A stretch of 8,261 nucleotides of DNA from Micrococcales bacterium. Its GTDB lineage: Bacteria > Actinomycetota > Actinomycetes > Actinomycetales > Dermatophilaceae. How positions within the stretch are numbered: position 1 is the stretch's first letter; each line of letters opens with the position of its first letter. Of the stretch, positions 1-6,002 are shown piece by piece. The stretch is taken from positions 873 through 9,133 of the forward strand of contig PKWT01000165.1 in assembly GCA_003132125.1 (NCBI GenBank), given 5' to 3'. The translations under genes were made by a program, and so were the position numbers. The notes under the pieces are model-generated. The model searched no databases. It was given only the letters and a program-made list of their open reading frames with translations, and was not told where the DNA came from.

Positions 1-966
1 CAGGAACACCCCCCATCCCGCGTCAAGAATCGCCTTGTTCAACCCGGTCTTCGCCCCCTGGCCGTTGGGCAGGAACGCTCCGACGTTCTCGAGGTCGGGG
101 ACGGGTTTGGCCCGCCGGGTCATGTTGTCAATCTGTAAGGCTTCGTGACAGATCAGGTCATGGTCTTGGACGAGTTTCAGGGCGGTCTTGTGGGCGTGGT
201 CCAGGCGTTGCCGACGGACCATCCCATGCAGGGCGGCAACCCGGCAGACGGCGGCCTTGCGCCGGTTCGACCCGCGCTTCTTCCGGGCCAGGTCCTGCTG
301 CGCCGCTGCGAGCCTGGTTGCTGAGGTTTTGAGGTGGCGCGGGTTGGGGACGTGCACACCCTCGGACGTGGTCAGGAACGACGCGATGCCCATGTCAATG
401 CCGGTGACCGCACCCGTCATCGGAAGGGGCTCTGGGGCTACTTGCACGGGAATGACGACGAACCAGCGGGCCCGTCGCCCGGAACCCTCACGCTTCACAC
501 TGACCTGTGCCAAGGCGGCGCCCGCCGGGAGGTTCCGATGCGCCCGCACCTGAACGTGACCCACCCCTTGGACCTTGAGCTGTTTGGTCGCGGGCAGGAA
601 CTTGATCCCGTCCCCGTGACGGAAGTCCACACTGTCGAACCGGGCTGCGGCCCGAAACCGTGGGTACCCCGGCGTCTCGCCCGCTTTGACCCGGCGGAAG
701 AACGCCCCGAACGCCTTGTCCAGGCGCCGCAGCGTCTGCTGCTGAGAGGTGAACGACCACACACCCTGGTCCGGGCGGAGCGACCGGATCTCCTTGAGCT
801 GCACCATCTGCGACGACGCACTGACCGAGGTTCTACGCATCCGCCAGGCGTCCCGACGTTCCTGCAGGCCGGCGTTATACAACTCCGCATGCGCAGCACA
901 CATCAACCGCAGAGCGTCATGCTGTTTGCTCGTCGGGTACAACCGAAACTTGAACGCCCGCTGCAC
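1..966 (-). CDS. tnpB: TnpB, IS605/IS1341-type RNA-guided nuclease (partial, C-terminus off window)
   Basis: The minus strand is open from the GTG at 966 to the window edge (322 codons, no stop). Residues 4-15 read AFKFRLYPTSKQ, the classic N-terminus of the OrfB_IS605 helix-turn-helix domain, followed by MCAAHAELYNAGLQERRDAW. The RuvC-like nuclease core begins near residue 188 with TGIDMGIASF, placing the catalytic Asp at 191. The second acidic residue is Glu275 in CHEALQ. The visible end, LNKAILDAGWGVFL, is the conserved stretch just before the zinc finger and third catalytic Asp, which lie off the window. From family knowledge, TnpB cuts DNA using a guide RNA made from the element's far end. 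Frames opening at GTG 1020 or 1047 are also possible, but 966 fits the family N-terminus, gives catalytic spacing like ISDra2 TnpB, and has a TACCGT hexamer 7 bases upstream. No tnpA is visible. Identification is very secure; whether it is intact is unknown. Confidence 0.93.
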   Translation of the reverse strand, partial: MQRAFKFRLYPTSKQHDALRLMCAAHAELYNAGLQERRDAWRMRRTSVSASSQMVQLKEIRSLRPDQGVWSFTSQQQTLRRLDKAFGAFFRRVKAGETPGYPRFRAAARFDSVDFRHGDGIKFLPATKQLKVQGVGHVQVRAHRNLPAGAALAQVSVKREGSGRRARWFVVIPVQVAPEPLPMTGAVTGIDMGIASFLTTSEGVHVPNPRHLKTSATRLAAAQQDLARKKRGSNRRKAAVCRVAALHGMVRRQRLDHAHKTALKLVQDHDLICHEALQIDNMTRRAKPVPDLENVGAFLPNGQGAKTGLNKAILDAGWGVFL

Positions 967-973
967 AAAACCG

Positions 974-979
974 ACGGTA
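974..979 (-). promoter_or_regulatory. Candidate -10 of leaderless tnpB transcript
   Basis: Read on the minus strand this is TACCGT (TANNNT pattern), followed by 7 bases and then the GTG at 966. No Shine-Dalgarno sequence precedes that GTG. The arrangement matches leaderless genes of actinobacteria and supports 966 as the start. No convincing -35 is seen. Confidence 0.45.
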
Positions 980-1037
980 ACCGCCGGCACCGACAGTCCC
1001 CGGTGATGAACTGGCGTCACCGTCCGTGAACGCCGGA

Positions 1038-1077
1038 GGGGATTCACCCCCGCTCTGAAGGACGGGGCACCCTCCCC
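1038..1077. repeat. Overlapping hairpins at the tnpB-proximal element end
   Basis: Three mutually exclusive stems can be drawn. GGGG 1038-1041 can pair with CCCC 1047-1050. CCCCG 1048-1052 can pair with CGGGG 1063-1067; this stem extends inward by two or three pairs past a bulged C at 1053. GGGG 1064-1067 can pair with CCCC 1074-1077. Imperfect hairpins with a bulge near the ends are what Y1 transposases of the IS200/IS605 family recognise as single strands, so this is probably the left-end recognition structure. It could also act as a weak transcription barrier between tnpB and the gene at 1103. Confidence 0.5.
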
Positions 1078-1084
1078 GTAGTGC

Positions 1085-1106
1085 TGATGGCATGCTGACG
1101 GCATGA
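1085..1106 (+). repeat. Imperfect 11-base tandem repeat over a start codon
   Basis: TGATGGCATGC is followed directly by TGACGGCATGA, identical at 9 of 11 positions. The second copy contains the ATG of the dienelactone hydrolase gene. Within it, CATGCT (1091-1096) lies 6 bases before the ATG and is a weak candidate -10 for a leaderless transcript. The repeat may be chance or a small duplication near the mobile element junction. Confidence 0.3.
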
Positions 1107-1834
1107 CGGACTCGGTGATCGCCACGTCGAAGCTGGACCTACCCGTTTATGTCGCTGTGCCTTCCGGCTCGGGGCCGTGGCCCGGTGTGGTGGTCATCCA
1201 CGACGCCCTTGGCATGAGCCAGGACGTGCGTAACCAGGCTGACTGGCTTGCCGGCGAGGGCTACCTGGCTGTGGCACCGGATCTCTTCCGCGACCGCGGC
1301 AGGGTGGCCTGCATGATCTCGGTCATGCGCGATGCGCGCGCTCGCCGCGGAACGTCGTTCGACGACATCGAGGCCGCACGGGCCTGGCTTGCGGCGAGGG
1401 ACGACTGCACCGGTGCGATCGGGGTGATCGGCTTCTGCATGGGGGGTGGACTGGCCCTGCTGCTCGCTCCTGATCGCGGGTTCGCGGTATCAAGCGTCAA
1501 CTACGGCACCGCCTCGAAGGACGCCTACGCGGCCGACTTCCTCGAGAGGGCTTGCCCCATCGTCGGAAGCTATGGGGGCAAGGATCGGATGCTGCGCGGC
1601 GCGGCGGAACGGCTCGAGAAGGTCCTGACGGATGTCGGGGTCGACCACGACGTGAAGGAGTACCCCGAAGCCGGACACGAGTTCCTCAACGACCACGAGG
1701 GTGCCGGGGACAAGGCGCCCGCAGTGTTCGCTGTCATGGGCAAGCTCATGCCCGGAAGCGGCTATCACGAGGCATCCGCACAGGACGCCCGGAGACGGAT
1801 CATCGCCTTCTTCAACACGTACCTGAAGTCGTAG
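1103..1834 (+). CDS. Dienelactone hydrolase family protein
   Basis: A 243-residue alpha/beta hydrolase of the dienelactone hydrolase family, a normal length for it. The nucleophile is Cys112 in GFCMGGG, the Cys elbow that separates this family from serine hydrolases. Asp161 (GGKDRML) and His192 (EAGHEFL) complete the Cys-Asp-His triad. HDALGM (33-38) follows the first core strand and should form the oxyanion hole. The classic enzyme opens dienelactone to maleylacetate in chloroaromatic degradation, but most genomic members act on unknown esters or lactones, and no aromatic pathway genes are visible nearby. There is no signal peptide, so it is cytoplasmic. The ATG at 1103 has no clear Shine-Dalgarno sequence, and no alternative start lies in frame closer to the element end. 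The gene converges on the YdeI-like gene with only 5 bases between stops. Confidence 0.9.
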   Translation: MTDSVIATSKLDLPVYVAVPSGSGPWPGVVVIHDALGMSQDVRNQADWLAGEGYLAVAPDLFRDRGRVACMISVMRDARARRGTSFDDIEAARAWLAARDDCTGAIGVIGFCMGGGLALLLAPDRGFAVSSVNYGTASKDAYAADFLERACPIVGSYGGKDRMLRGAAERLEKVLTDVGVDHDVKEYPEAGHEFLNDHEGAGDKAPAVFAVMGKLMPGSGYHEASAQDARRRIIAFFNTYLKS

Positions 1835-1839
1835 GACGC

Positions 1840-2421
1840 CTATGAATCCCGCCGCGTTCGCGCTGATGTGGCAGCTCGCCGGATTGTCTCCTCGATGCGC
1901 GCGAGTCGGGTCGCAGGACGTTTCGCGCTGGCGATCCACCAGAGGGCGCTCTTCTTCTCAGAAGTCGTCATAGCGTCGAAACCCTCCGTGGCGACAGGGT
2001 CGACAGCCAGAGCGGCAGCAAGATCAGGCGGTATCCACCCGGCGTCGATGCTCTCGAGAATGGTCCAGGATCCGTCAGTTCGGGCGCGGTCGACGGCTCG
2101 CAGCCCTGCCGGGGTCATCAGACCCTGCTCCCCAAGCCGCGCCACGCGACTCTTGTTCGTCTGCGACCAGGTTCCTCCCTCCCTGCGCGGCGTGAACTGC
2201 AACAGGCTCCGGCCCTCGTCCAGTCGGCGCAGGGTGCTGTCGATCCATCCGAAACACAGCGCCTCCTCGACCGCGTCATCGAGCGTGAGCGGCTGCGGAC
2301 CGGCACTCTTGTGGTGCAGAACCAGCCAGACACCTGGACTGGTGTCGTGGTGTTCCGTGAGCCACTGGCGCCACCCAGCCCGATCGGCTGGTTCAAACTG
2401 CTCACGCTGTACGACGACCAC
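1840..2421 (-). CDS. YdeI/OmpD-associated family protein
   Basis: A 193-residue soluble protein of the family commonly named YdeI/OmpD-associated. Seen directly: VEEALCFGWID (51-61), FTPRR (76-80), a W-S-x-x-N motif (85-89), and a basic C-terminal motif AKRPATRLARIEE (166-178), all hallmarks of the family. No signal peptide or membrane segment is present, so it should be cytoplasmic. The molecular function is unknown. The 'bacteriocin protection' label attached to the family seems to come from a periplasmic enterobacterial protein of the same name, so it should not be taken as proof. The GTG start at 2421 is fixed by a TGAGGAG ribosome binding site whose TGA is the stop codon of the permease gene upstream, so the two genes are likely translationally coupled. 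Its 3' end faces the dienelactone hydrolase gene across 5 bases. Confidence 0.85.
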   Translation of the reverse strand: MVVVQREQFEPADRAGWRQWLTEHHDTSPGVWLVLHHKSAGPQPLTLDDAVEEALCFGWIDSTLRRLDEGRSLLQFTPRREGGTWSQTNKSRVARLGEQGLMTPAGLRAVDRARTDGSWTILESIDAGWIPPDLAAALAVDPVATEGFDAMTTSEKKSALWWIASAKRPATRLARIEETIRRAATSARTRRDS

Positions 2422-2426
2422 GGTGG

Positions 2427-2433
2427 CTCCTCA
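2427..2433 (-). promoter_or_regulatory. Ribosome binding site overlapping the permease stop codon
   Basis: Minus-strand TGAGGAG combines the permease stop codon (TGA) with a GAGGAG Shine-Dalgarno sequence, placed five to six bases before the GTG at 2421. A ribosome ending the permease would sit on the next initiation site, which favours coupled translation. It also settles the GTG start of the YdeI-like gene. Confidence 0.7.
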
Positions 2434-3252
2434 GGTGATGTCGTGGCGCAGTGTGGTCAGGCGTCCGAACAGCGCAAACGCGATCGCGTACCCGAGGAGC
2501 ACGACAAACCCCAGCCATGAGGACAGGAGCCCGGCCGCCATCCCGCTGTCGGCATAGAACGAGCTGCCGGTAATCGCCTCGCCGGCGGCGCCCGGCAGGT
2601 ACTTCGAGATTCCCTGCGACCAGTCGAACTGGCCGAGGACGATGCGCAAGATCGGCTCGACGAACTGGGTGAAGGCAAGCATGATGACGATGACGGCGAG
2701 CTGGTTGGTCAGCAGGGCCCCGAACCCGACCCCGACGATTGCCCACACGGTCAGGGCCAGCACGGAGAGCGCAGCACTGCGCAGGACGATCGGGTCGGCG
2801 AGGAAGGACGGCTTGCCGAGCAGTGCGAGCACGCCCGCGCCGGCACCCACGGTCGCCGCGGTGCCGACCACCCCGAAAAGCAGGCCGACCGCGATGCTCG
2901 AGAGCATCTTGGCCGTGAGGAATACCGTCCGTCGGGGTTCGGCCAGCAGGGTGGGCGTGATGGTCTGGTGGCGGAACTCTGAGGTCATCGCCATGGCACC
3001 CACGAGGACCGGGAACACGTAACCGAGCGAGGTCGCGAGCGTGTAGAGGGTGCGGGCGATGGTCTCGGGGGTCATCGGGATCGACGGGTCCGAACCGGGC
3101 CTTCCGCCGCTCATCGAGGCGGGGTCCTGCGTCAGGGCGAAGGCCATGATCCCGGCCAGGAACGCCATGTAGCCGGCCATCGTGAGGAGCAGGATCCACC
3201 ACAGCCGGGTCGTGACCAGCTTGCGGTATTCCGTGCGCAGCGCGGCCTTCAT
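2431..3252 (-). CDS. ABC-2 type transporter permease
   Basis: A 273-residue integral membrane protein, typical in size for the permease of BcrAB-like or Nod/Dr-type exporters. Hydrophobic segments lie at about 18-40, 72-90, 116-142, 158-180, 183-203 and 243-264, giving the expected six helices. The basic N-terminus (RTEYRKLVTTRLWW) leads into helix 1. The cytoplasmic stretch TSEFRHQTITPTLL (90-103) after helix 2 is the conserved coupling region of ABC-2 permeases. An extracellular loop at about 41-70 is rich in Gly, Pro and Ser. The start ATG overlaps the ATPase stop codon in an ATGA (3252-3249), so the two subunits are translated together and probably form a homodimeric or 2+2 exporter. The substrate cannot be read from sequence. 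A peptide antibiotic or lipid-like toxin is plausible given the ATPase type. Confidence 0.9.
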   Translation of the reverse strand: MKAALRTEYRKLVTTRLWWILLLTMAGYMAFLAGIMAFALTQDPASMSGGRPGSDPSIPMTPETIARTLYTLATSLGYVFPVLVGAMAMTSEFRHQTITPTLLAEPRRTVFLTAKMLSSIAVGLLFGVVGTAATVGAGAGVLALLGKPSFLADPIVLRSAALSVLALTVWAIVGVGFGALLTNQLAVIVIMLAFTQFVEPILRIVLGQFDWSQGISKYLPGAAGEAITGSSFYADSGMAAGLLSSWLGFVVLLGYAIAFALFGRLTTLRHDIT

Positions 3253-4241
3253 CGGGCCACTTCCTCGAGGTGGGGTTCGGCCGTCCCCGCGCCGATGTCC
3301 TCGCCGACGAGCTGCAGGAAGATGCCCTCAAGCCCGACGTCGCGCGAGGCAAGCTCGTGGAGCTCGAGCCCGGCCACGAACGCGCGCGCCCCGATCTCGC
3401 CGGCCGACACCCGGTGGATGACGGCCACCCCGGGCTGTATGACGTCGGACGGTTCGACCCGATCGCGCCAGCCGGCCTCCGTGATCAGGGCGTCCAGGCC
3501 TGCGGCGTCGGGCGACATGACGCGAACGCTCGGCTCGGCGAGGGCCGCGAGCTGACCGAGGGTCGAGGAGTGCACCAGCCGTCCCTTGGCGATGATGACG
3601 ACGTCGTCCACGGTCTGCTCGACCTCCGAGAGCACGTGGCTCGAGACCAGGACCGTGCGGCCCTCAGATGCCAGGTGGCGCAGCAGGCCGCGCAGCCAGG
3701 CGATGCCCTCGGGGTCCAGGCCGTTCGCCGGCTCGTCCAGGAGAAGCACAGGCGGGTCGCCGAGCAACGTCGTGGCCAGTGCGAGCCGTTGGCGCATACC
3801 CAGCGAGAAACCGCCCGCGCGGCGTTTGGCGACCGAGCCAAGGCCCACGAAGTCGAGCACCTCGCGGCAGCGTGCGTCGCTGACGCCGGCCTGCGGGGCG
3901 TAGACCCGCAGGTGGTCGAGCGCGCTCCGTCCGGGGTGGATGTTCGCTGCTTCCAACGCGGCACCGACCGAGCGCATCGGCTGGACGAAGTGCCCATACG
4001 TCGACCCGCCGATGGTCGCCGTGCCCGCCGTCGGCGAGACCAGGCCCAGCAGGATCCGCAACGTTGTGGTCTTGCCTGCCCCGTTCGGGCCCAGGAACCC
4101 CGTCACACGGCCCGGGTGCACCGTGAACGACAGGTCATCCACCGCATGCACGGGGCCGAAGTTCTTGGAGAGATGATCGATGACGATCACGCCGTCGGTC
4201 GTCGCGTCCCGGTCAGCTCGGGAGCTCGTCGCCCTGCTCAT
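3249..4241 (-). CDS. ABC transporter ATP-binding protein, BcrA/LanF-like
   Basis: A 330-residue nucleotide-binding subunit. Walker A is GPNGAGKT (51-58), the signature is SLGMRQR (146-152), Walker B is PVLLLDEP (164-171) with catalytic Glu170, and the switch His202 lies in SSHVLSE. The Q-loop position carries Glu97 (VGAALEAANIHP) rather than Gln. This is the 'E-loop' known in lantibiotic-immunity ATPases (LanF) and also common in BcrA-like proteins. Beyond about residue 230 is a C-terminal extension with an FLQLVGED-type end, often seen in exporters paired with ABC-2 permeases. It energises export by the permease encoded next. The ATG at 4241 has a good AGAGAGG Shine-Dalgarno sequence (4255-4249). 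The first 17 residues are polar and variable, so a later start is conceivable, but the ribosome binding site favours this one. Confidence 0.93.
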   Translation of the reverse strand: MSRATSSRADRDATTDGVIVIDHLSKNFGPVHAVDDLSFTVHPGRVTGFLGPNGAGKTTTLRILLGLVSPTAGTATIGGSTYGHFVQPMRSVGAALEAANIHPGRSALDHLRVYAPQAGVSDARCREVLDFVGLGSVAKRRAGGFSLGMRQRLALATTLLGDPPVLLLDEPANGLDPEGIAWLRGLLRHLASEGRTVLVSSHVLSEVEQTVDDVVIIAKGRLVHSSTLGQLAALAEPSVRVMSPDAAGLDALITEAGWRDRVEPSDVIQPGVAVIHRVSAGEIGARAFVAGLELHELASRDVGLEGIFLQLVGEDIGAGTAEPHLEEVAR

Positions 4242-4267
4242 ACCGGGCCTCTCTTTCGGGTAGGGAG

Positions 4268-4273
4268 ATGCTA
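4268..4273 (-). promoter_or_regulatory. Candidate -10 of the ABC exporter operon
   Basis: Minus-strand TAGCAT fits TANNNT and lies in the 72-base gap between the spermidine-synthase-like gene and the ATPase gene. Transcription would start near 4261, leaving a short leader that contains the AGAGAGG ribosome binding site. The -35 position (about 4291-4296, GAACGC on the minus strand) is a poor match, which suggests an activator-dependent promoter. Confidence 0.45.
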
Positions 4274-4292
4274 GTGCTTCAAATCGGTGAGC

Positions 4293-4318
4293 GTTCTCAG
4301 CTCGTGGATGTTCTCAGC
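4293..4318 (-). repeat. Direct repeat of GCTGAGAAC, possible operator
   Basis: Two perfect 9-base copies of GCTGAGAAC (minus strand) occupy 4301-4293 and 4318-4310, 17 bases apart start to start. The proximal copy overlaps the weak -35 region of the candidate ABC operon promoter. The distal copy spans the stop codon of the spermidine-synthase-like gene. The arrangement resembles tandem binding sites of a transcriptional activator, such as a response regulator. No regulator gene is visible in the window. Confidence 0.4.
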
Positions 4319-5135
4319 GGACGCGCCATCCCTTGACCGGCGGGGGTGGCGGTGACTGCGCGCTGTCTTCCGTGGTGAATGCAGCCGATCCGGCGAACTG
4401 CCTGGCCAGCTGGGCCTCGTCGCGCAGCCCGGTCGGGAACGACGACTTGGCGACCTGCCGGCGAAGGGCCGGGAGGTCCAGCGGGTTGTGTGAGGCCACC
4501 GCCACGGTGTTGCCGAAGCGCTTGCCCTTGAGCACCTCGTGCGTGCCGATCAGGGCCACATGCCCGAAGACGGTGACCAGCCCGGCATGCACACGTCGCA
4601 GGTAGGCCTTGTTGGGCTCGTCCGCGACGTTGAGCAGGAACGTTCCGCTCGGGCGAAGCACGCGGGAGACATCAGTGAGGAACTCCACCGTGCCGAGCTC
4701 GCTGGGCACCCTGCCGTTGGCGTAGGCATCGAGCACCACCACATCGGCGCTGGCATCGGCAAGCTGGCTGATCCCGCTCAGTCCGTCCACCGGGCGTACC
4801 CGGATCCGGTGCTGGCGCGGCAACGGCAGCTCACGGCGGACCAGATCGGTCAGCTCGGCGTTCGGCTCGAGGACGATCTGTGGCGACCCGGGGCGCTCGG
4901 CGTTGACGTATCGGGCCAGCGTCAGTCCGGCGCCACCGATGTGGGTGATCGCGAGCGGACCGGCCGGGAGCGTGTCGATGACCGCGGCGAAGTGGGCGAT
5001 GTACTCGAAGCCAAGGTTGCCGGGATCGGCGAGGTCGACGTGCGACTGGGGGCTGCCGTCCATCATCACCGTCACGCCACCCCGGCCGTCGTCGTCGGGC
5101 ACGAGTGCGATCCGCCCATCCTGGTCCGCTTCCAC
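4314..5135 (-). CDS. Spermidine-synthase-like SAM-binding protein
   Basis: A 273-residue protein with the spermidine synthase fold. A short N-terminal beta region (MMDGSPQSHVDL, 24-35) carries the conserved substrate-entry motif. A Rossmann-type SAM or decarboxy-SAM site follows: HIGGAGLTLARY (65-76), then acidic Glu90 (VLEPNAEL), then DVVVLDAYANG (131-141). The Asp of the DxxxxDAY segment is kept, but the D-x-x-DP pattern of true spermidine synthases is missing, so the aminopropyl acceptor may differ, or it may be a methyltransferase-like relative. Actinobacteria carry many such stand-alone proteins of unknown substrate. The C-terminus is proline rich (261-266). The GTG at 5135 is preferred because a TAGTCT hexamer sits exactly 7 bases upstream (leaderless). 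The in-frame GTG at 5174 would add 13 residues. The much longer open frame reaching 6245 is antisense to the neighbouring hydrolase. Confidence 0.85.
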   Translation of the reverse strand: MEADQDGRIALVPDDDGRGGVTVMMDGSPQSHVDLADPGNLGFEYIAHFAAVIDTLPAGPLAITHIGGAGLTLARYVNAERPGSPQIVLEPNAELTDLVRRELPLPRQHRIRVRPVDGLSGISQLADASADVVVLDAYANGRVPSELGTVEFLTDVSRVLRPSGTFLLNVADEPNKAYLRRVHAGLVTVFGHVALIGTHEVLKGKRFGNTVAVASHNPLDLPALRRQVAKSSFPTGLRDEAQLARQFAGSAAFTTEDSAQSPPPPPVKGWRVR

Positions 5136-5142
5136 GTCGGCC

Positions 5143-5148
5143 AGACTA
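5143..5148 (-). promoter_or_regulatory. Candidate -10 for the spermidine-synthase-like gene
   Basis: Minus-strand TAGTCT (TANNNT) is followed by 7 bases and then the GTG at 5135, the geometry of a leaderless transcript. No Shine-Dalgarno sequence precedes the GTG. Its -35 region would overlap the -10 of the divergent hydrolase promoter. Confidence 0.5.
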
Positions 5149-5161
5149 GGCGGAACCCTGC

Positions 5162-5167
5162 GATACT
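5162..5167 (+). promoter_or_regulatory. Candidate -10 for the divergent alpha/beta hydrolase
   Basis: GATACT is followed by 7 bases (TCTGCAC) and the GTG at 5175. The same hexamer-7-start geometry on the opposite strand supports leaderless transcription. The -35 region (about 5139-5144) is poor and overlaps the -10 of the minus-strand gene. Confidence 0.45.
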
Positions 5168-5174
5168 TCTGCAC

Positions 5175-6002
5175 GTGACTGAGCCACTGCGGGTGCACGA
5201 GCTGGGGCGCGACGACGGCCCGACCCTGGTGCTGTTGCACGGTTTCACCGACTCGGGACTGTGCTAGCCGGATGCGGTGCGTCGCTGGCGTCACGACTAC
5301 CGCATCGTCGCGCCCGACGCGCGCGGGCACGGCGAATCGCCCTGCTTCGACCCGGCCACGAGCGGGAGCAACCGGTCCGACGTCATGGTTGCCGACGTGG
5401 TCTCGCTCCTGGAAGCACTCACCCGCGAGAGCGACGAGCGGCCGCTGCTGATCGGTCACTCGATGGGGGCGGGCATCGCCGCGAACGTTCTGGCGTCGCG
5501 ACCGGACCTCGTCTGCGCAGGCGTGTTGGAGGACCCGCCGTGGTTCACCCGGCCACCCAGAGATGACCGCGTGCCTGAGGAGGAGACGACCCAACAGTGG
5601 GTCCAGAGCTTCCGCGACGACCTCGACGGGGCTGCGGCCAGGGGCCGGCTCGAGCAACCCCTGTGGCCCGAGATCGAGCTGCGGCCATGGGGAGTGGCCA
5701 AGGCCCAGCTCGACCCGTCGCTGACCGATGCGGAGCAGATCGTTCGCCAGGCGCCATGGATCGACGTGGCGGCGGCCATCACCCGGCCAACGCTCCTGGT
5801 CACCGGCGGCAGGGACGACCGGGTCCTCGTCGGACCCCTGTCCCGACAACGCCTGGCCGACCTCGGTAACCAGCACATTGAGGTGGTGGTCGTCCCCGGG
5901 GCGGGGCACACCGTGCGGCGGGACTGCACCGACGCCTTCCACCAGATCGTGGACCCTTGGATCGTCAGCGCGCCGCGAGTCAGGGGCGAAGCAGCGTCTT
6001 GA
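5175..6002 (+). pseudogene. Alpha/beta hydrolase interrupted by an in-frame TAG
   Basis: Read through its stop, this frame gives a 275-codon alpha/beta hydrolase of normal length. It opens with TEPLRVHELGRDDGPTLVLL, then the oxyanion-hole motif HGFTDSGLC, then TAG at 5265-5267 (codon 31), then PDAVRRWRHDYRIVAPDARGHGES in the same frame. Family members usually have Trp here, so a single TGG to TAG change explains the break. The rest looks intact: nucleophile Ser96 in GHSMGAG, Asp214 or Asp215 in GGRDDRV, and His245 in GAGHTV. A restart at GTG 5277, 9 bases past the stop, would give 241 residues but lose the first core strand and the oxyanion hole, so it is unlikely to be active. No other stop or frameshift is seen, which points to a recent mutation, a strain-specific null allele, or a sequencing error. 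The 3' end overlaps the alcohol dehydrogenase gene by 23 bases on the other strand. Confidence 0.8.

Larger units (their letters stand above)
1..1080 (-). mobile_element. IS605/IS1341-like element, tnpB side, partial
   Basis: The element is inferred from the TnpB gene and the hairpin-forming sequence upstream of it (about 1030-1080). That sequence, read on the minus strand, contains the GTGAATCCCC and CCCCGTCC blocks that resemble subterminal structures of IS200/IS605-family elements. The right boundary near 1080 is an estimate, because these elements have no terminal inverted repeats and make no target duplication. The other end, which would hold the guide-RNA scaffold, is beyond position 1. 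No Y1 transposase gene lies on this side, so within view this is a tnpB-only element that would need TnpA supplied in trans. It ends about 20-25 bases before the dienelactone hydrolase start codon. Confidence 0.6.

Noticed and set aside
334..1029. Plus-strand open frame of 231 codons opposite tnpB
   Set aside because: The minus strand encodes recognisable TnpB motifs throughout, whereas the plus frame is Arg/Pro-rich with no recognisable domain.
967..1047. Earlier tnpB starts at GTG 1020 or GTG 1047
   Set aside because: They would add 18 or 27 residues with no family match and would run into the element-end hairpins. The GTG at 966 gives the standard N-terminus and catalytic spacing.
1038..1077. 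CRISPR-like or guide-RNA array in the repeats upstream of tnpB
   Set aside because: Only overlapping G/C hairpins are present, with no regularly spaced repeats. TnpB guide RNAs come from the opposite end of the element, which is outside the window.
3270..4274. Plus-strand open frame of 334 codons opposite the ABC ATPase
   Set aside because: It is antisense to a clear ATPase carrying all ABC motifs; the composition is that of a shadow frame.
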